Source of the DNA: Riemerella anatipestifer_E
GTDB lineage: Bacteria > Bacteroidota > Bacteroidia > Flavobacteriales > Weeksellaceae
Assembly (NCBI RefSeq): GCF_009932355.1
Contig: NZ_LEKU01000008.1
Location: forward strand, 36,756-100,755
Direction: 5' to 3'
Length of the DNA stretch: 64,000 nt
Part shown: positions 25,092-33,313 of the stretch, one piece after another
How the letters are laid out: every line of letters starts with the position of its first letter
Numbering within the stretch: the first letter of the stretch is position 1
Notes under the pieces: generated by a model
Told to the model about the DNA's origin: nothing
The model's database searches: none
Seen by the model: only the letters and a program-made list of their open reading frames with translations
Translations under genes and position numbers: made by a program

Positions 25092-25165
25092 GGCGAGGTA
25101 GCTCAGATGGTTAGAGCGCAGGATTCATAACCCTGAGGTCACGGGTTCAATTCCCGTCTTCGCTA
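25092..25165 (+). tRNA. tRNA-Met (CAT), elongator type
   Basis: 74 nt. The acceptor GGCGAGG pairs with CTTCGCT (two G-U pairs), the anticodon is CAT, T-arm ACGGGTTCAATTCCCGT. It lacks the three G-C pairs of the initiator anticodon stem. A tRNA-Ile(CAT) needing lysidine is the alternative. Confidence 0.9.
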
Positions 25166-25167
25166 CT

Positions 25168-25198
25168 AAAAACACTCCTTTTTTAAGGAGTGTTTTTT
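25168..25198 (+). terminator. Terminator of tRNA-Met
   Basis: Stem AACACTCCTT / AAGGAGTGTT with T4 loop and T6 tail. Confidence 0.85.
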
Positions 25199-25245
25199 AT
25201 TTTCTATTCAAAAATTACTCTATCTATTGAAAGCCTAATTTTTCT

Positions 25246-25253
25246 TATTTTTG
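25246..25253 (+). promoter_or_regulatory. -7 box immediately before the mutS2 GTG
   Basis: TATTTTTG with a TTG 16 nt upstream (25227-25229). Only 4 nt separate it from the GTG start. Confidence 0.6.
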
Positions 25254-25257
25254 TGCC

Positions 25258-27405
25258 GTGCATATTACTAAAGACAGTTTACAAGAATTAGAGTTTCCGC
25301 AACTATTAGCGGAAATTGCTCCATACGCCTATTCCTCAAAAATAGCTCAAAAAATTTCGGATTTAAAACCTCTTAAAAAAGAGGAAGCCTTAATTTCATT
25401 AAAAAAAACTTCTGAATTTTTAAGCAGTTTTGAAAGTGAAAATATTATTCCTTTCAATGAATATGAAGATGTGGAAACAGAGCTAAAACTAATGCTTATT
25501 GAAAATTTCCGATTAGAAAATAGGGCTTTTATAAAGATTAAAAATATCACTTCCCAAATCGGAAAACTCCAAAAGTTCTTTACACAGTATTCGGAGATTT
25601 TTCCTGAATTATTGAAAGGTATAGAAACTCTTGATTTCAAAAAAGAAATTATTGAGAAAATAGACCACGTCTTTAACCGATTTGAAGAGGTTAAAAGTGA
25701 TGCCTCCCCTACTTTAAAAGAACTCCGAGATGAAATCCAAAAAGCTAAAAAAGCCATAGATGAAAATTTTAATAGAGCTTTAGGGCTCTATTCTCAAAGT
25801 GATTTTTTAGACGAAATCAGAGAAACAATTATAGAAGACCAAAGGGTATTAGCTGTAAAATCAGGCTTCAAAAAAAGGGTGCAAGGTAGAGTTTTAGGCG
25901 TTTCAAAGACAGGTTCCATTACCTACATTCAACCAGAAACCGTAGTAAAACATTATTTTAAACTAAAAGAAAATTTAGAAGAAGAAAAAAAGGAAATAGA
26001 CCGTATTTTAAGAAAGCTAACTGCTGAAATAGCTGTATTTCAACCTGAAATAGCGTCTTATCAAAACTATATTTTTGACCTAGACCTCACGAGAGCTAAG
26101 GCTAAGTTTGCGGAAAAAGTAAATGCGGTGCTTCCTAAAATTAATGACCACCAAACACTAAAACTAAGAGATGCCTATCATCCTCTATTATGGTTACAAA
26201 ACAAGGCGGAGAACAAAGAAATTTTCCCACAAACCCTTGCCCTTACCGAACATAATAGAATCATTTGTATTTCTGGTCCAAATGCTGGTGGTAAATCAAT
26301 TACATTAAAAACCGTAGGGCTATTACAACTTATGCTCCAATCAGGAATTTTAGTTCCTGTACACCCAAAATCCGAAATGTTTTTCTTTGATAAAGTAATG
26401 ACGGACATTGGTGATAATCAATCTATTGAAAACCATCTTTCTACCTATTCGTCTAGACTTAAGAAAATGTCGCACATTATCAGAAAAGCGGATAAAAATA
26501 CATTACTACTCATAGACGAATTTGGAACTGGCTCCGACCCCGAACTTGGTGGTGCGTTGGCGGAAAGTTTTTTGGAGTTTTTCTACGAAAAAAAATCCTT
26601 TGCTATTATTACTACTCACTACACCAACATTAAGCTAGTAGTAGAACAACTCCCTAATACCCAAAATGCAGCGATGCTTTTTGATGAAAACAGCCTAGAA
26701 CCCCTCTATAAATTAGAAATAGGACAGGCAGGAAGTTCGTTTACTTTTGAAGTGGCAGAAAAAAATAAAATTCCACCTTTCATCATTCGCTCGGCGAAAA
26801 GAAAAGTAGAGAAAGATGTGGTTAATTTAGATAAAACCATCGTAAAACTTCAACAAGAAAAATTTGAGGTAGAAAAACTAAAAACAGATTTATCTCAGAA
26901 AAAAGAATCGGTAGAAGATAAACGAGACAATCTGCAAAAGCTTAACGAGCAACTACAGCAGAAACTTTTTAACTTCCAAAAACTTTATGAAGAAGAACAC
27001 CGAAAATTGCAGTTCGGGAACAAAGTAGAAAATTTTATTAAAGACTACATCAATGGGCGTTCTAGAAAGGAATTAGTCAAAGACTTTGTAAAAATATTAG
27101 AACAGGAGAAATACCGAAAGTTAGGCTCTGATAAAGATGAGTCTAAAAAATTACAAGTAATCAAACGCAAAATCAATCAACAGCTTAAAAGAAAAGATGT
27201 CAAAGAGAAAATAGAAGAAACCACCCAAAAATTGGAAGAAAAAAAACAAAAAGAAAGAGCGGTTTGGTTAAAAGTAGGACAACGAGTAAGAATTATAGGA
27301 AGCACTAGCGTAGGAACCATTGAAACTATTTCTAAAAATAAAGTAACCGTAAATTATGGGTTATTTAAAACTCAAATCAATCCTAACGAACTAGAACGCG
27401 TATAA
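25258..27405 (+). CDS. mutS2: MutS2 family ATPase lacking the Smr domain
   Basis: 715 residues from GTG; the N-terminal HITKDSLQELEFPQLL fits the family start. Core and lever regions (~1-300) lead to the MutS ATPase with Walker A GPNAGGKS (about 340), Walker B LLIDEFGTGSDP and STYSSRLKKM. A long charged coiled coil follows (~520-650), and the protein ends in a KOW-like strand pair VGQRVRIIGSTSVGTIETI. The C-terminal Smr nuclease domain of many MutS2 proteins is absent. The family acts on branched DNA to restrain recombination and also splits collided ribosomes. Confidence 0.88.
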   Translation: MHITKDSLQELEFPQLLAEIAPYAYSSKIAQKISDLKPLKKEEALISLKKTSEFLSSFESENIIPFNEYEDVETELKLMLIENFRLENRAFIKIKNITSQIGKLQKFFTQYSEIFPELLKGIETLDFKKEIIEKIDHVFNRFEEVKSDASPTLKELRDEIQKAKKAIDENFNRALGLYSQSDFLDEIRETIIEDQRVLAVKSGFKKRVQGRVLGVSKTGSITYIQPETVVKHYFKLKENLEEEKKEIDRILRKLTAEIAVFQPEIASYQNYIFDLDLTRAKAKFAEKVNAVLPKINDHQTLKLRDAYHPLLWLQNKAENKEIFPQTLALTEHNRIICISGPNAGGKSITLKTVGLLQLMLQSGILVPVHPKSEMFFFDKVMTDIGDNQSIENHLSTYSSRLKKMSHIIRKADKNTLLLIDEFGTGSDPELGGALAESFLEFFYEKKSFAIITTHYTNIKLVVEQLPNTQNAAMLFDENSLEPLYKLEIGQAGSSFTFEVAEKNKIPPFIIRSAKRKVEKDVVNLDKTIVKLQQEKFEVEKLKTDLSQKKESVEDKRDNLQKLNEQLQQKLFNFQKLYEEEHRKLQFGNKVENFIKDYINGRSRKELVKDFVKILEQEKYRKLGSDKDESKKLQVIKRKINQQLKRKDVKEKIEETTQKLEEKKQKERAVWLKVGQRVRIIGSTSVGTIETISKNKVTVNYGLFKTQINPNELERV

Positions 27406-27470
27406 AATTCTATCTTTATTTCAACCCAAAAATTGATTCGATTTAGCATCAATTCAAAAAATTAAAAACA

Positions 27471-29597
27471 ATGACTTTAGTACAATACATACAGTCTTTA
27501 TCGCAACTGCAACCCAAATCTATAGAAAATACACTAGCTCTTCTTGCTGAAGGTGGCACTATTCCCTTTATTTCTCGCTACCGAAAAGATGCAACAGGCA
27601 ATTTAGACGAGGTTGCCATAGAACAAATTCAGAAACTTCAAAAGCAATACGAGGAAATCGTCAAGAGAAAAGAAAGTATTTTAAAATCAATAGAAGAACA
27701 GAATAGCCTTACACCTGAACTTCAACAAAAAATTGAACAATCATTTAGCCTACAAGAATTAGAAGATTTATATCTACCTTACAAAAAGCGAAGAAAAACT
27801 AAAGCGGATACCGCTAGAGAAAACGGATTAGAGCCTTTGGCTAAAATCATTATGGCTCAAAATACTAATCACTTAGAGCACTCTGCACAGAAGTATACTT
27901 CTGATAAAATACCTACAGTCCAAGAAGCCTTAGATGGTGCTTGCGATATCATCGCAGAATGGATTAACGAAAATCTATTCATAAGAAAACGCCTAAGACA
28001 ACTGTTTCAACGACAGGCTAAAATCATCAGTAAAATCACAAAAAAAGCCAAAGAAAACGAGGACGGAGCTCAGAAATATCAACAATATTTTGATTGGAGC
28101 GAAGTTTTACTCAAAGCTCCTTCCCATAGATTGTTAGCTCTATTAAGAGCAGAAAACGAAGGCTTCATAAAACTTAAAATTGAAATAGATAATGATGAAG
28201 CAATTGGTTTTATAGAAAAAAGCATCATTAAAAATAATAACGAAACGGCTCATTATATCAGCATCGCTATAAAAGATGCTTATAAGCGTCTTTTAGAATC
28301 TTCTATCGCTAACGAAATTTTACAAGAAGCCAAAAGCAAAGCAGATGATAAGGCCATTAGTATATTTTCGGAAAACCTTAAGCAACTGCTACTTGCCGCT
28401 CCACTTGGTGAGAAAAGAATTTTAGCCATAGACCCTGGTTACCGTACAGGTTGTAAAGTGGTGTGTTTAGATGAAAAGGGTGATTTGCTTTACAACGAAA
28501 CTATTTACCCTCACGCTCCTCAAAATGAGACAGGAGTTGCAATGAAAAAAATCCGCAGTATGGTTAATGCCTACCAAGTAGAAGCCATTGCCATAGGAAA
28601 CGGAACTGCGAGTAGAGAAACAGAAGCATTCATCAAAAAAATAGCCTTTGATAAAGATTTACAGGTGTTTGTAGTGTCAGAAGCGGGTGCTTCAGTCTAT
28701 TCGGCAAGCAAAATCGCTAGAGATGAGTTTCCTAACTATGATGTTACCGTTCGTGGAGCTGTATCTATCGGAAGACGACTTTCTGACCCATTAGCAGAAC
28801 TTGTAAAAATAGACCCAAAAAGTATCGGGGTTGGGCAGTATCAGCACGATGTAGATAGCACCAAACTTAAAGAGGAGCTAGACAGCACAGTAATACATTG
28901 TGTAAATGCCGTAGGTGTTAATCTAAATACCGCCAGCCAATCTCTATTAAGCTATGTGTCTGGCATTGGAGAAAAAATGGCTGAGAATATCGTAAAATAT
29001 CGTTCGGAAAACGGAGCTTTTAGGACAAGAGCAGAACTGAAAAAAGTTCCTCGTTTGGGAGAAAAAGTATTTCAACAAGCGGCGGCTTTTGTACGCATTA
29101 AAGACTCGGAAAACCCATTAGACAATTCGGCTGTACACCCAGAATCTTACGCTACCGTAGAAAAAATGGCTAAAGATTTAGGACTAAAAACCAAAGAGCT
29201 CATTGCCAACAAAGAACAAATCCAAAAAATAGTTCCAGAGAAATACACCACTCCAGAGGTGGGAATTCTAGGAATTAAAGACATTTTAAAAGAATTAGAA
29301 AAACCAGGGTTAGACCCTCGCCAACAAGCTAAAGTATTTGAGTTTAATCCTAACATTAAAACAATTACAGATATAAAAGTAGGCATGTGTTTACCTGGGA
29401 TTGTAAACAATATTACGGCGTTTGGCTGCTTTGTAGACATTGGTATTAAGGAAAGTGGACTTATACATATCTCCCAACTTACCGATGGTTTTGTATCCGA
29501 TGTTAATGAGGTGGTAAAACTTCACCAAATTGTAGAAGTACAAGTTTTAGAAGTAGACGAAGCTCGAAAAAGGATTGGGCTAAAACTTATTAAGTAG
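27471..29597 (+). CDS. tex: Tex family RNA-binding transcription accessory protein
   Basis: 708 residues. Domains in order: an N-terminal helical region with AEGGTIPFISRYRKDATGNLDE, a YqgF/RuvX-like RNase H fold (ILAIDPGYRTGCKVVCLD, about 322), helix-hairpin-helix motifs (NTASQSLLSYVSGIG, and VPRLGEKVFQQAAAFVRI), and a C-terminal S1 RNA-binding domain (VGMCLPGIVNNITAFGCFVDIGI). Tex binds nucleic acids and affects transcription and RNA decay. It follows mutS2 by 65 bp and could be co-transcribed. Confidence 0.93.
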   Translation: MTLVQYIQSLSQLQPKSIENTLALLAEGGTIPFISRYRKDATGNLDEVAIEQIQKLQKQYEEIVKRKESILKSIEEQNSLTPELQQKIEQSFSLQELEDLYLPYKKRRKTKADTARENGLEPLAKIIMAQNTNHLEHSAQKYTSDKIPTVQEALDGACDIIAEWINENLFIRKRLRQLFQRQAKIISKITKKAKENEDGAQKYQQYFDWSEVLLKAPSHRLLALLRAENEGFIKLKIEIDNDEAIGFIEKSIIKNNNETAHYISIAIKDAYKRLLESSIANEILQEAKSKADDKAISIFSENLKQLLLAAPLGEKRILAIDPGYRTGCKVVCLDEKGDLLYNETIYPHAPQNETGVAMKKIRSMVNAYQVEAIAIGNGTASRETEAFIKKIAFDKDLQVFVVSEAGASVYSASKIARDEFPNYDVTVRGAVSIGRRLSDPLAELVKIDPKSIGVGQYQHDVDSTKLKEELDSTVIHCVNAVGVNLNTASQSLLSYVSGIGEKMAENIVKYRSENGAFRTRAELKKVPRLGEKVFQQAAAFVRIKDSENPLDNSAVHPESYATVEKMAKDLGLKTKELIANKEQIQKIVPEKYTTPEVGILGIKDILKELEKPGLDPRQQAKVFEFNPNIKTITDIKVGMCLPGIVNNITAFGCFVDIGIKESGLIHISQLTDGFVSDVNEVVKLHQIVEVQVLEVDEARKRIGLKLIK

Positions 29598-29636
29598 ATA
29601 ATGTTTACAAAAATTTCCTTATCAAATAAAAATAAC

Positions 29637-29644
29637 TATTTTTG
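29637..29644 (+). promoter_or_regulatory. -7 box of pdhB
   Basis: TATTTTTG, 20 nt before the ATG. Confidence 0.6.
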
Positions 29645-29664
29645 CATATCAATACTTAAAGACA

Positions 29665-30648
29665 ATGAAAGAATATACATTTAGAGAAGTCATCGCACAA
29701 GCTATGAGCGAGGAGATGCGTAAAGATGAATCTATCTACCTTATAGGAGAAGAAGTAGCAGAATACAATGGAGCTTATAAAGCATCTAAAGGAATGCTAG
29801 ATGAGTTTGGTCCTAAAAGGGTAATAGATGCACCTATTGCAGAAGGTGGTTTTGCGGGGATTTCTGTGGGTGCAGCGATGAATGGTAACCGCCCTATTGT
29901 AGAATTTATGACTTTCAATTTCTCTTTGGTAGCTATAGACCAAATCATTAGTAACGCCGCTAAAATGTATCAAATGAGCGGTGGACAGTGGAATATACCA
30001 ATCGTGTTTAGAGGTCCTACAGGTTCTGCAGGACAGCTAGGAGCTACACACTCACAAGCGTTTGAAAGCTGGTATGCTAACTGCCCTGGTCTAAAGGTAG
30101 TAGTACCATCTAACCCTTATGATGCTAAAGGATTACTTAAAACTGCTATACAAGATAACGACCCTGTAATTTTTATGGAGTCTGAACAAATGTATGGTGA
30201 TAAAATGGAGATTCCAGAGGAAGAATACTATATCCCAATAGGTAAAGCTGATATCAAAAAAGAAGGTAAAGATGTTACTTTAGTTTCTTTTGGTAAAATC
30301 ATGAAATTGGCTTTACAAGCAGCTGAAGAACTAGAAAAAGAAGGCATTTCTGTAGAAGTGATAGACCTAAGAACTGTTCGTCCTTTGGATTATGATACTG
30401 TTTTAGCATCTGTTAAAAAGACCAATCGTTTGGTAGTATTAGAAGAGGCTTGGCCATTTGGTTCAGTAGCTTCAGAAATCACTTATATGGTTCAACAAAA
30501 AGCGTTTGACTACCTAGATGCTCCTATCAAGAGAATTACAACTCCTGATGCTCCTGCACCATATTCGGCAGCGTTATTCGCAGAGTGGTTCCCTAAATTA
30601 GAAAAAGTAAAAGAGGAAATTAAAAAGGCTCTTTACATTAAGAACTAA
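29665..30648 (+). CDS. pdhB: Pyruvate dehydrogenase E1 component, beta subunit
   Basis: 327 residues. It is the pyrimidine-binding half of the TPP-dependent E1 heterotetramer, which decarboxylates pyruvate and loads the lipoyl arm of E2. Seen: GEEVAEYNGAYKASKGM, VIDAPIAEGGFAGISVGAAM, VEFMTFNFSLVAIDQI and the C-terminal transketolase domain (VEVIDLRTVRPLDYDT). A branched-chain E1 beta subunit is the alternative, but the overall sequence fits PdhB. pdhA and E2 are not adjacent. Own promoter and a terminator, so monocistronic. Confidence 0.92.
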   Translation: MKEYTFREVIAQAMSEEMRKDESIYLIGEEVAEYNGAYKASKGMLDEFGPKRVIDAPIAEGGFAGISVGAAMNGNRPIVEFMTFNFSLVAIDQIISNAAKMYQMSGGQWNIPIVFRGPTGSAGQLGATHSQAFESWYANCPGLKVVVPSNPYDAKGLLKTAIQDNDPVIFMESEQMYGDKMEIPEEEYYIPIGKADIKKEGKDVTLVSFGKIMKLALQAAEELEKEGISVEVIDLRTVRPLDYDTVLASVKKTNRLVVLEEAWPFGSVASEITYMVQQKAFDYLDAPIKRITTPDAPAPYSAALFAEWFPKLEKVKEEIKKALYIKN

Positions 30649-30664
30649 TATATAATTTAGATAT

Positions 30665-30705
30665 AAAAAGAGAGGTAATTTTTTTAAACTACCTCTCTTT
30701 TTTTT
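30665..30705. terminator. Bidirectional terminator between pdhB and yjdM
   Basis: Stem GAGAGGTA / TACCTCTC flanked by A5 and T8; the genes converge. Confidence 0.85.
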
Positions 30706-30723
30706 ATTACTAAAAAGTAAAAA

Positions 30724-31062
30724 TTAAGCCTTTCTCACAAACTCTGACTTTAAGCCCATAGCTCCAAATCCGTCTATTTTACAGCTGATATTATGGTCGC
30801 TATCATAATTTAGTCTGATATTCTTTACTTTAGTTCCTGCTTTTACTGGCTTTGGTGCACCCTTTACTGGTAAATCTTTTATTACTACCACAGTATCACC
30901 ATCTTGCAACTCATTACCATTAGAGTCTAATATTTTCTCTCCATCAGAAGCTGAAACCTCCGCTGGATTCCACTCGTGAAAACATTGTGAACACACCATC
31001 AAATCATCTTGTGGATAAGTAAACTCTGAACCACATTTAGGACATAAAACTACTTCACTCAT
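30724..31062 (-). CDS. yjdM: Zinc-ribbon PhnA/YjdM family protein
   Basis: 112 residues. An N-terminal zinc ribbon (CPKCGSEF and CSQCFHEW) precedes a small beta domain with the family block DGDTVVVIKDLPVKG and GTKVKNIRL...CKIDGFGAMGLKSEFVRK. Despite the historical PhnA name, it is not shown to be a phosphonoacetate hydrolase in this group; the function is uncertain. Monocistronic with a good -7 box. Confidence 0.92.
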   Translation of the reverse strand: MSEVVLCPKCGSEFTYPQDDLMVCSQCFHEWNPAEVSASDGEKILDSNGNELQDGDTVVVIKDLPVKGAPKPVKAGTKVKNIRLNYDSDHNISCKIDGFGAMGLKSEFVRKA

Positions 31063-31083
31063 AACTCTTTATTTATTTTACTG

Positions 31084-31091
31084 CAAAGATA
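31084..31091 (-). promoter_or_regulatory. -7 box of yjdM
   Basis: TATCTTTG on the minus strand, 21 nt before the ATG. Confidence 0.6.
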
Positions 31092-31126
31092 ATCATTTTT
31101 ATCCGTTAGAAAATTTAATTCCATTT

Positions 31127-31165
31127 ACAAAAAAACAAAGAGAGACTTTTAACTAAGTCTCTCTT
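31127..31165 (-). terminator. Terminator of the alpha-oxoamine synthase gene
   Basis: On the minus strand, AAGAGAGACTT / AAGTCTCTCTT, 6-nt loop, followed by TGTTTTTTT. Confidence 0.85.
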
Positions 31166-31190
31166 ATTAAATATTTATTGTCAACAAGTT

Positions 31191-32462
31191 TTATATCGGC
31201 TTAAATGAAAACCCTTTTTCTTCCAAAAGTTGTTTTTCTTGCTCCTTATAATAACCTTTTACCAACTTATCGTGTATCGCTTCAAATGCTGCAATAGTTT
31301 CATTAATTTCAGCATCTGTATGAGAAGCCGTAGGGATAAGTCTTAATAAAATCATTCCTTTAGGAATCACAGGATACACCACCACAGAAGTAAATATACC
31401 ATAATTTTCTCTTAAATCTTTTACCAATAGGGTAGCTTCCACAGGGCTTCCCTCTATAAATACAGGCGTTACGCAAGTATTGGTATCTCCTAGATTGAAG
31501 CCTCTTTCTTTAAGACCGTTTTGTAATTTGTTTACATTCTCCCAAAGTTTAGCTTTAATTTCTGGATGACTTCTAAGTAGCTCTAATCTCTTCAAACCTC
31601 CTATAACCATAGGCATAGTAAGAGATTTCGCAAAAATTTGAGAACGCATATTGTACTTTAAATAGCGGATAATCTCCTTATCTCCTGCTACAAACGCTCC
31701 AAAACCTGCCATAGATTTCGCAAAAGTAGAGAAATAAACATCTATCTCATCTTGGCACCCTTGCTCCTCTCCTGCTCCTGCTCCTGTTTTACCTAATGTA
31801 CCAAAACCATGAGCATCGTCCACCAACATTCTAAATTTGTATTTCTTTTTAAGAGCAGCGATTTCTTTAAGTTTACCTTGCTGCCCTCTCATACCGAAAA
31901 CACCTTCTGTAATCAACAAAATACCGCCCCCTGTTTCTTCTGCTACTTTTGTAGCTCTTTGTAAGTTTTTCTCTACACTTTCTATATCATTATGGCGATA
32001 AGTAAATCTCTTACCCATATGAAGACGAACTCCGTCTATAATACAAGCGTGAGAATCTACATCGTAAACAATAACATCATTTTTTGACACCAAAGCGTCT
32101 ATAATGGACACCATACCTTGATAGCCAAAGTTTAGCAAATAAGAAGCTTCTTTACCTACAAACTCTGCTAACTCTTGCTCTAACTGCTGGTGATAAGGCG
32201 TTTCACCAGACATAGCTCTTGCTCCCATAGGATAAAACATACCATACTCTTCCGCTGCTTTAGCATCAGCTTCTTTTACTTCTGGGTGATTACAAAGCCC
32301 TAAATAGTCGTTGGCACTCCAGAAAATAACTTCTTTACCCTGAAATTTCATTCTAGGACCTATGGGACCTTCTAATTTTGGGAACACAAAATAACCTTCT
32401 CCGTAATCAGCAAACTGACCAAGTGGACCAGGATTTTGTTTTATTCTATCAAAAATATCCAT
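31191..32462 (-). CDS. Alpha-oxoamine synthase (serine palmitoyltransferase or cysteate acyltransferase type)
   Basis: 423 residues. A fold-type I PLP enzyme of the AONS/KBL/SPT family: ANDYLGLCNHPEV, VDDAHGFGTLGKTG, and the Schiff-base lysine in STFAKSMAGFGAFVAG (about residue 242). The family condenses an acyl-CoA or acyl-ACP with an amino acid and loses CO2. In Bacteroidota close members make 3-ketosphinganine (Ser) or the sulfonolipid precursor from cysteate. The lack of neighbouring tdh or bio genes argues against Kbl or BioF, but the amino-acid substrate cannot be read from sequence alone. Monocistronic. Confidence 0.8.
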   Translation of the reverse strand: MDIFDRIKQNPGPLGQFADYGEGYFVFPKLEGPIGPRMKFQGKEVIFWSANDYLGLCNHPEVKEADAKAAEEYGMFYPMGARAMSGETPYHQQLEQELAEFVGKEASYLLNFGYQGMVSIIDALVSKNDVIVYDVDSHACIIDGVRLHMGKRFTYRHNDIESVEKNLQRATKVAEETGGGILLITEGVFGMRGQQGKLKEIAALKKKYKFRMLVDDAHGFGTLGKTGAGAGEEQGCQDEIDVYFSTFAKSMAGFGAFVAGDKEIIRYLKYNMRSQIFAKSLTMPMVIGGLKRLELLRSHPEIKAKLWENVNKLQNGLKERGFNLGDTNTCVTPVFIEGSPVEATLLVKDLRENYGIFTSVVVYPVIPKGMILLRLIPTASHTDAEINETIAAFEAIHDKLVKGYYKEQEKQLLEEKGFSFKPI

Positions 32463-32491
32463 TGATTTATTTTTATAAAAATTTTAAGGTA

Positions 32492-32499
32492 CAAATTTA
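32492..32499 (-). promoter_or_regulatory. -7 box of the alpha-oxoamine synthase gene
   Basis: TAAATTTG on the minus strand, 29 nt before the ATG. Confidence 0.6.
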
Positions 32500-32504
32500 G
32501 CTAA

Positions 32505-32545
32505 AAAATAAAAAACCTCCATAGTATATAGAAGGTTTTTATTCG
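32505..32545 (-). terminator. Probable terminator upstream of the alpha-oxoamine synthase promoter
   Basis: AAAAACCT (32511-32518) / AGGTTTTT (32533-32540), with a T-rich tail on the minus strand. It would end transcripts from the GIY-YIG gene. Confidence 0.55.
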
Positions 32546-32607
32546 TATTTTAACACTTAAATATTCCATTATCTTGTAATCGAAAAAAACTAGATTTTTT
32601 TAATTCG

Positions 32608-32637
32608 TTTTTCATATAAACTAATTTTTCATATAAA
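32608..32637. repeat. Short direct repeat (13 bp, twice)
   Basis: TTTTTCATATAAA at 32608-32620 and again at 32625-32637, in the AT-rich gap downstream of the GIY-YIG gene. No gene is seen in 32463-32706. Confidence 0.7.
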
Positions 32638-32706
32638 AAAGTAGAGTATAAAAGCTATACAAATAAACTCAAGGATATTACAAATAGAAGTTTGTCCCAT
32701 AGGGTA

Positions 32707-33198
32707 CTATGAGTAAGAATTTTCTAATTCTTTTATCAATTCATAATTATACTTAAATTTCCGTTTCTTTTCAGAATTAAGTAATTGATATTTATACTTA
32801 TCAACCAAATAGTCTTCAATTTCTAATCGACCGAAGTTAACTTCCATAAACGATACATATAAGTCATTATCAAAATAGTTATCTAATAAAGCTTCTACAT
32901 TATCATCAAATTTCCCGCCTAATATAGTACCACTAAATCTTTTTTTACCTAGTTGTTTTCTAAATGTATGATTAAAAGTCCTGGTAATATCACTCATCCT
33001 CTTAATCAGATTTCCTGTCTCTCCAATGTAAATTAAATCATCCTTTTCAAATAAAGCATAAATTCCAGCAGAATCTATTAAATAATTTTTTCGCCAAGCA
33101 ATGTCTCTTTCAAATTTAATTTTAGGTAAAGAAAAAAGTGTTTGCTCAGCATCAATTAAAATTCTATAAAGTTCTACTTCAGACAAATTAAACTTCAT
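32707..33198 (-). CDS. GIY-YIG nuclease-fold protein
   Basis: 163 residues. The central GIY-YIG core is clear: G-I-Y-A-L-F (about 46) then D-L-I-Y-I-G-E-T-G-N-L-I-K-R, with a downstream Glu-containing helix (RLEIEDYLVDKYKYQLLN) fitting the metal-binding Glu position. No extra DNA-binding domain is obvious, so it is a stand-alone member of unknown target. Unlike its neighbours it has an SD-like AGGAG about 8 nt before the ATG, and its surroundings are very AT-rich; both hint at acquisition from elsewhere. Confidence 0.8.
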   Translation of the reverse strand: MKFNLSEVELYRILIDAEQTLFSLPKIKFERDIAWRKNYLIDSAGIYALFEKDDLIYIGETGNLIKRMSDITRTFNHTFRKQLGKKRFSGTILGGKFDDNVEALLDNYFDNDLYVSFMEVNFGRLEIEDYLVDKYKYQLLNSEKKRKFKYNYELIKELENSYS

Positions 33199-33313
33199 AT
33201 TTACACTCCTAAATATATTCCGCTTTAATTATTTTATTAAAACATTCTTCAATAGCTAAAAATACCTTTTATTTGCCTTCCAACACGCATAGATGTATAA
33301 ACTGCTTTTTATA

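Noticed and set aside
29665..30648. Lone pdhB as a sign of rearrangement
   Set aside because: In many Bacteroidota the E1 beta gene is separate from E1 alpha/E2; nothing abnormal in sequence or promoter.
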